A DNA stretch of 64,000 nucleotides from Azolla caroliniana (taxonomy: Eukaryota; Polypodiophyta), in contig JBHGNT010000018.1 in assembly GCA_043228905.1 (NCBI GenBank), positions 2,418,001 through 2,482,000 on the forward strand, written 5' to 3'. The notes beneath the pieces were generated by a model. It did no database searches. It was given only the letters and a program-made list of their open reading frames with translations, and was not told the DNA's origin. Position 1 is the stretch's first letter. Every line of letters begins with the position of its first letter. The position numbers were made by a program, and so were the translations under genes. This document shows, piece by piece, positions 59,700 through 64,000 of the stretch.

Positions 59700-59970
59700 C
59701 ACAATCTTGTTTGTGGTTCTTGAAACTATATATTTTGCATATTGTCTTTAAAGAGCGCTAATGGCAACATATCCATGAGAAGGGCAAGTGTATACAACCT
59801 CATATACGGAGAACCAAGCCACAATGGATGTTACTCATAGACCTTTGAGAGTAGGCATCCTTGTTTCACTCCAATTGTGATAGCGAGAAGTTGTAGCAAT
59901 CCATTAGGATCACTCATTTTTCTTGACATTAGCTGCTTCGTGCATTGCCAACCCCCCCCCCCCCCCCCCC
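59700..59970 (-). mobile_element. LINE reverse-transcriptase relic
   Basis: Minus strand of 59990-59840 reads KMSDPNGLLQLLAITIGVKQ then GCLLS, matching CVRCPGGLSNRFTSTIGVKQ then GCPLS in the LINE ORF at 47.7-51.0 kb. Further down, around 59790-59760, ALLMDMLPLAL may be a decayed LLYADDIVLLS. Stops and a C-run (59951-59973) interrupt it. It is inactive. Confidence 0.6.
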
Positions 59971-60854
59971 CCCAAACATCAATAGCTTATCCTTTATGGT
60001 CTCAACAAGGGCTTAAAGGGTACATTTGTCACCATTGGCACATTTTAAAATTTGTGCCATTGCTATGTGTATTTTGGTTTTGCAAGGAATCATGTTTTAC
60101 ACCAATAAGAGAGAAGAGGAGGGAATATAAGCACTAATAGAGGAAGGAATAAAACATATTTACACCCTATGTATTTCAAAGTAAACTAAACAAGAGATAT
60201 ATAAAGAGATAGACTTGAGGCACCACATCCTGAGCTAAGCAATTCTGACAAATAATACTTTAATTTGATGACGACAATAGTGAAGATTAAGGTAAGGGCA
60301 AACACCCAAGTACCACCTAACTTCATAACTATTCAACAATGTGCCCAACATTTTATATTTACTATAATGCCCCCTATCATTCATCATTGAGCCTATTAAA
60401 CTAATCTAAGCAAACTTAGCCTTAATCAAAGAGAGATAAACAAGAGTTGTTCAAACAAATTATGTAGATTTGGTCTTATAGTGCAAAAATTAGAGTGATG
60501 TTAAATGAATAGGAATTGGTCGAATTATATAGTAACAATACCTACTTAAAAATAGGGGGATATATTTGATAGTTTTGAAAAACATAGGGGTGTTGTAGTA
60601 ATTTTCAGATTATTGTAAGGGAATTCTAGACTTGAAAAAAACATGTTTATATTGTGTAATAGTTGAAAAGTCATGTGTATATGTATGTGTATGGTAGGGA
60701 TTTTATTGTCGTTTTATTTCCTGTTTATTTCTTCACGACCATATTTTGATCTATCTCGAAATATTGCACCTACCTATTGCATTCATTTGATTGTACATTG
60801 TTTAGAAATTTTAAGTTCATATTTTTAAAGTTTCTCCTCGTATCTATGCACAAC
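59971..60854. other. AT-rich tract, nothing recognised
   Basis: Opens with a run of more than 20 C (59951-59973), then low-complexity AT-rich DNA without supported genes or repeats. Confidence 0.5.
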
Positions 60855-61265
60855 TATTGTTTGCTACTTAGAATAAAACGTAAGCTCCCGATCAATTGAT
60901 GATATTAGGTCGGCTTGCACTTGTTTGTGACGGAGTCAGCATCTAGTTTGAAGTTTCGATCGAGAGGCGTAGCAACTGATTTGCACTCAGTCATCCGGAA
61001 CTTGTATAACAAGTTGAGAATGTAGTGCCGTCGAGAGATCATAATGCTGACTGAAATATGAATTACTTTGATGCCAAGGAAGTAATGGAGCTCCTTCATG
61101 TCCGTCATCTCGAATTTTCTGGAGAGGAGGGACTTGACCTTGTTGATGTCGACTAGACTTTCACCTCAATGACCAGATCATCCACGTATAGGATGATGAC
61201 AATTAGGCTTCTAGAGTCGTGTCGTACGTAGAGGGAGTTGTCGGATTTCGACATTCAAAATCCGA
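60855..61265 (-). mobile_element. Ty1-copia reverse-transcriptase relic
   Basis: On the minus strand, about 61240-61170 encodes LIVIILYVDDLVI (copia RT active-site YVDD), then after a frame change INKVKSLLSRKFEMTDMK, ELHYFLGIKVI, RRHYILNLLYKFRMTECK and SVATPLDRNFKLDAD, then YHQLIGSLRFI near 60890. Only the end of RT is left, with at least two frame breaks. No LTRs were found in the window. Confidence 0.85.
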
Positions 61266-61349
61266 TTTGATGAAGTTATTGCGTAATCATCTATCTCACG
61301 ATCACCCGACCTTAGCTATCCAATCGGACTCCTCAGTCAATTCATGCGC

Positions 61350-61705
61350 TCCGAACCACGAAACCGTTATACCGAACCGATAATTTTTTCCAAACTGTTA
61401 AACCATTAAACCGCGGTTTCAGTTTTCAACATAGGTCAAAATTTTAATTTTTTAAAATTTATAATATTTCATTAATTAAAATTTTTAAGATGTTCCTAAA
61501 ATGTGAGAATAAGGTCTAAAAATAAAAAGATTGTTTAAAAACAAATTATTATTAAAAAAAAAAAAAACCGTTAAACCGCGGTTTCTGGCTGTTAAAACCT
61601 AACTGAAACCAAATCGAACCATTTTAAATAACCTAAACCTGAACCGAACCATTGAAACCGTTAAGTCGCGGTTTCACGGTTCGGTTCAAAACGAACCGTT
61701 GCCGA
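61350..61705. repeat. AACCG/CGGTT-rich low-complexity repeat
   Basis: Dense in aaccgaacc, aaaccgcggttt and cggttcggtt words around an AT-rich centre with an A-run (61552-61567). accgcggt is palindromic and occurs at about 61409, 61573 and 61664. A shorter relative is at 5050-5150. Confidence 0.7.
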
Positions 61706-63143
61706 TTGTTAATGATAACATTAATGCATTCATTACATGTAATACCCTTGTTTCCTTATGACTGCAAGAGGATGTGTATCCTTCCTCTATTTACAAAATT
61801 CCACATAAGTCTTAGTCACACACAACAAAAACGATGGGATTGTTTTAACACAGAAATGTTTTGTTTAATCATGAACTTTTAAAATCTTGAAACCAAGTCA
61901 GGAGTGTAAAGTTGTGCGCAAACTTTCGGCGATCGTGATGGATGAATTATTGTTTTTTCTTTTAATCCTTGTAATCAATCCCCTTAACGAGTTGGAAATT
62001 CTCTAGTCACAAATCGTTTTTATTCTTGGCAAACCTTTTAATTTGGACAATAGCTTATTGATTCTTGTTTTCCTTAGACAATGATAAATTGCCACACCAA
62101 GCTTCTTTCTCATTTGGATTATAGGTTTGGACCTAACCTAAGATTGAAATCTAATTGCTATTCATCTATGCTTAAACTTTCCAACTTTTAATATTAATCT
62201 TGTTGATTTAAAGACGGTTAGTCGTTATTCAAATCCTAACGATTTTCCCCAAGAGATTCAAACTCGAACTGAAGTGGACTATTTATTGATTTTTTTGATC
62301 TATTCATCAATAATTGTATCAACATCAAGCTTTTTCTAGGAACACTCAACACCATTGGCGCCTTTAGCCCTTTTCCGTGCATGCTTCTTTCAATTGTTTT
62401 TATATTCCTTTAGATTTCATCGTCAATGGCTTATTTTCAAGCATTTTCTTTTATTTATAATCTGAAACCTCGATGTTGAAGCTCCAAAAGTTGACTTTTT
62501 TATTGTGTATGTTCGATGTGTGTACGATCCACTAGTAATATCATGCATTGCTACAAGATTTGTCTCTAGATGGAAGGTTGTGTCGGAGACAAGATCCTTT
62601 TCCCCGCTCTTTTGTCGATGATTTCTTGACTTTCCACCTCGACTCTTTTTTATACTCAACTAATAATTGAGCTAGATATTTTATCGTTAATAGTTTCAGA
62701 GAATTATTGTGGGCTAAGCCAACGTGCATCTAACCACTATTGACATCAGTTGTTGCATCCTTGTTTCTCACAATGATGGTAGGATTTGGATCCCCTCCAC
62801 ATGTAAAAAGGATTGCAATATATAAGCCTTCACCATTCTGGACAAGGTGCTCATTTCCTTGATGCTGCACGGTTATGTAATGCTTTTACACACCATCCAT
62901 CTAACAAAAGTGAAACAATCATGGAAAGTATCCTTTATCTCATGGGATAAAGGTATGTTTTTTTCTACATACCACAACAAAGGGACCCATGAATTGGTAC
63001 AATTGTAGAGTGGTCTATATCCTCTCCTTGGTTACCTCCTTGCACATTACATATAGACAAATACACAATTGCATGCAATGTGCGCATTTGTGGATTTAAA
63101 AATAAGTAGGCATGCTTTACACAATGTTTTAAAGAGCTTTGCA

Positions 63144-63179
<36 letters not shown>

Positions 63180-64000
63180 ACAAATACACACATGATCTTA
63201 GACTAAAGAAATCAATAAATAATTAACATGCTTTCTCCTTTATCTCTACCTTAACAACTTTTTACTTTCAAGGCATGGTCCACAAATAACAAAGGTAGAA
63301 ATGTATTTACAATGACATCGTGTTTTTATTGTTGTGATGCCAATAACTTGTGAAACTAATCACATGGAAGGTATATTTTCCCTCATGCGCCCAACATAAA
63401 AGTGTTCAGTTATGCATTGTCGTACAATTCATAGAGGATAATGTGCCAACTACTATTAGAACAGAAAATGTGAGCCTCGACTTTAGTCTCGGATATTTTG
63501 GTCCTCTCAAAATTGACATGGGAATACTCGAACGATACGTTAAAGTGTTATGGAAGAGATCTTATAACTTCATCTTTCCTTTGTGTAGAATAACAATGCT
63601 TTCTTAAAAATCAGGATTCAACTTTTCACATGTTAGTTATCTCAAGAAATTGAATGTTTGTTTGGATGATATAGTGGATAAACAATGTTGTTGATCCATT
63701 TAAGGATTTTATGTTTGCGTGCATGAAACTAATTGTTGGTGATCCTCATTATGATTTATTCTCCCTTGAGGTTCTCATAAAAAGGCATGCTTGATGCTTT
63801 GAAGTATGGATCTCCCTTTTTAGGAAGGAGACACGCATCAAGAAAACTTGTGTACTTAGGTCCGGTGGGTCAATATTGGCCTCTCTATGGACGCTAAAAT
63901 AATTATCTATTTATCATTGGAGTAGGAGGTTTTCTCAAGTCTCACCAACTATAGCCTCCTTGATATGCCTAAAGACTTTCCAAGAAATATTCGTCGTGGA
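61706..64000. other. AT-rich tail of the window, no gene recognised
   Basis: Short frames only, none with family features. A (TA)n run is at 63148-63174. The region could hold degraded repeats that a library search would name; none is clear by eye. Confidence 0.5.

Overview
The window is nuclear DNA of a land plant. The evidence is GT-AG introns of plant size, a plant set of single-copy housekeeping genes, a site II/telo-box ribosomal-protein promoter, a SAC51-type bHLH gene with its conserved upstream peptide, an L1-type LINE with a zf-RVT tail, and abundant microsatellites. It is AT-rich outside exons. The species cannot be assigned from sequence alone. Nothing points to an organelle or a prokaryote.

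Layout: 0.3-3.3 kb (+), last six exons of a PPR-like protein. 5.3-9.4 kb (+), organellar methionine aminopeptidase (MAP1B/C/D type), nine exons, all metal ligands present. 12.3-16.8 kb (-), TMEM135-like membrane protein, eight exons, with a rearranged LINE relic in intron 1. 19.8 kb (-), tRNA-Leu(UAG). 21.2-25.3 kb (-), DDB2 UV-damage WD40 protein with a plant CCHC knuckle, eleven exons. 28.3 kb (+), intronless RPL27a. 35.3-38.5 kb (+), OTU1/YOD1-type deubiquitinase, eight exons. 40.2-45.1 kb (-), taxilin-like coiled-coil protein, twelve exons, one intron apparently of GC-AG type. 45.5-47.2 kb (-), 5'-truncated L1-type LINE. 47.2-51.2 kb (+), nearly complete single-ORF LINE of a different type (endonuclease + RT + C-terminal CCHC). 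53.5-54.8 kb (-), SAC51-like bHLH gene with a conserved-peptide uORF. 55-64 kb, a gene-poor tract of repeats: foldback element, LINE-tail tandem copies, telomere-like minisatellite, LINE and Ty1-copia relics, AACCG-rich low-complexity DNA.

The protein genes are unrelated housekeeping loci and do not form a cluster with one function. The most unusual material lies in the repeats. One LINE family accounts for the 1107-codon ORF, two RT relics (15.6-16.3 and 59.7-60.0 kb) and, by its 3' tail motif, several copies at 55.2-57.0 kb. An element of about 220 bp occurs twice, at 25.3 and 33.2 kb. A foldback element at 55.8-56.2 kb contains two adjacent perfect hairpins. The best regulatory signal is the uORF upstream of the bHLH gene. 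I found no CRISPR array, operon or clearly new enzymatic system.
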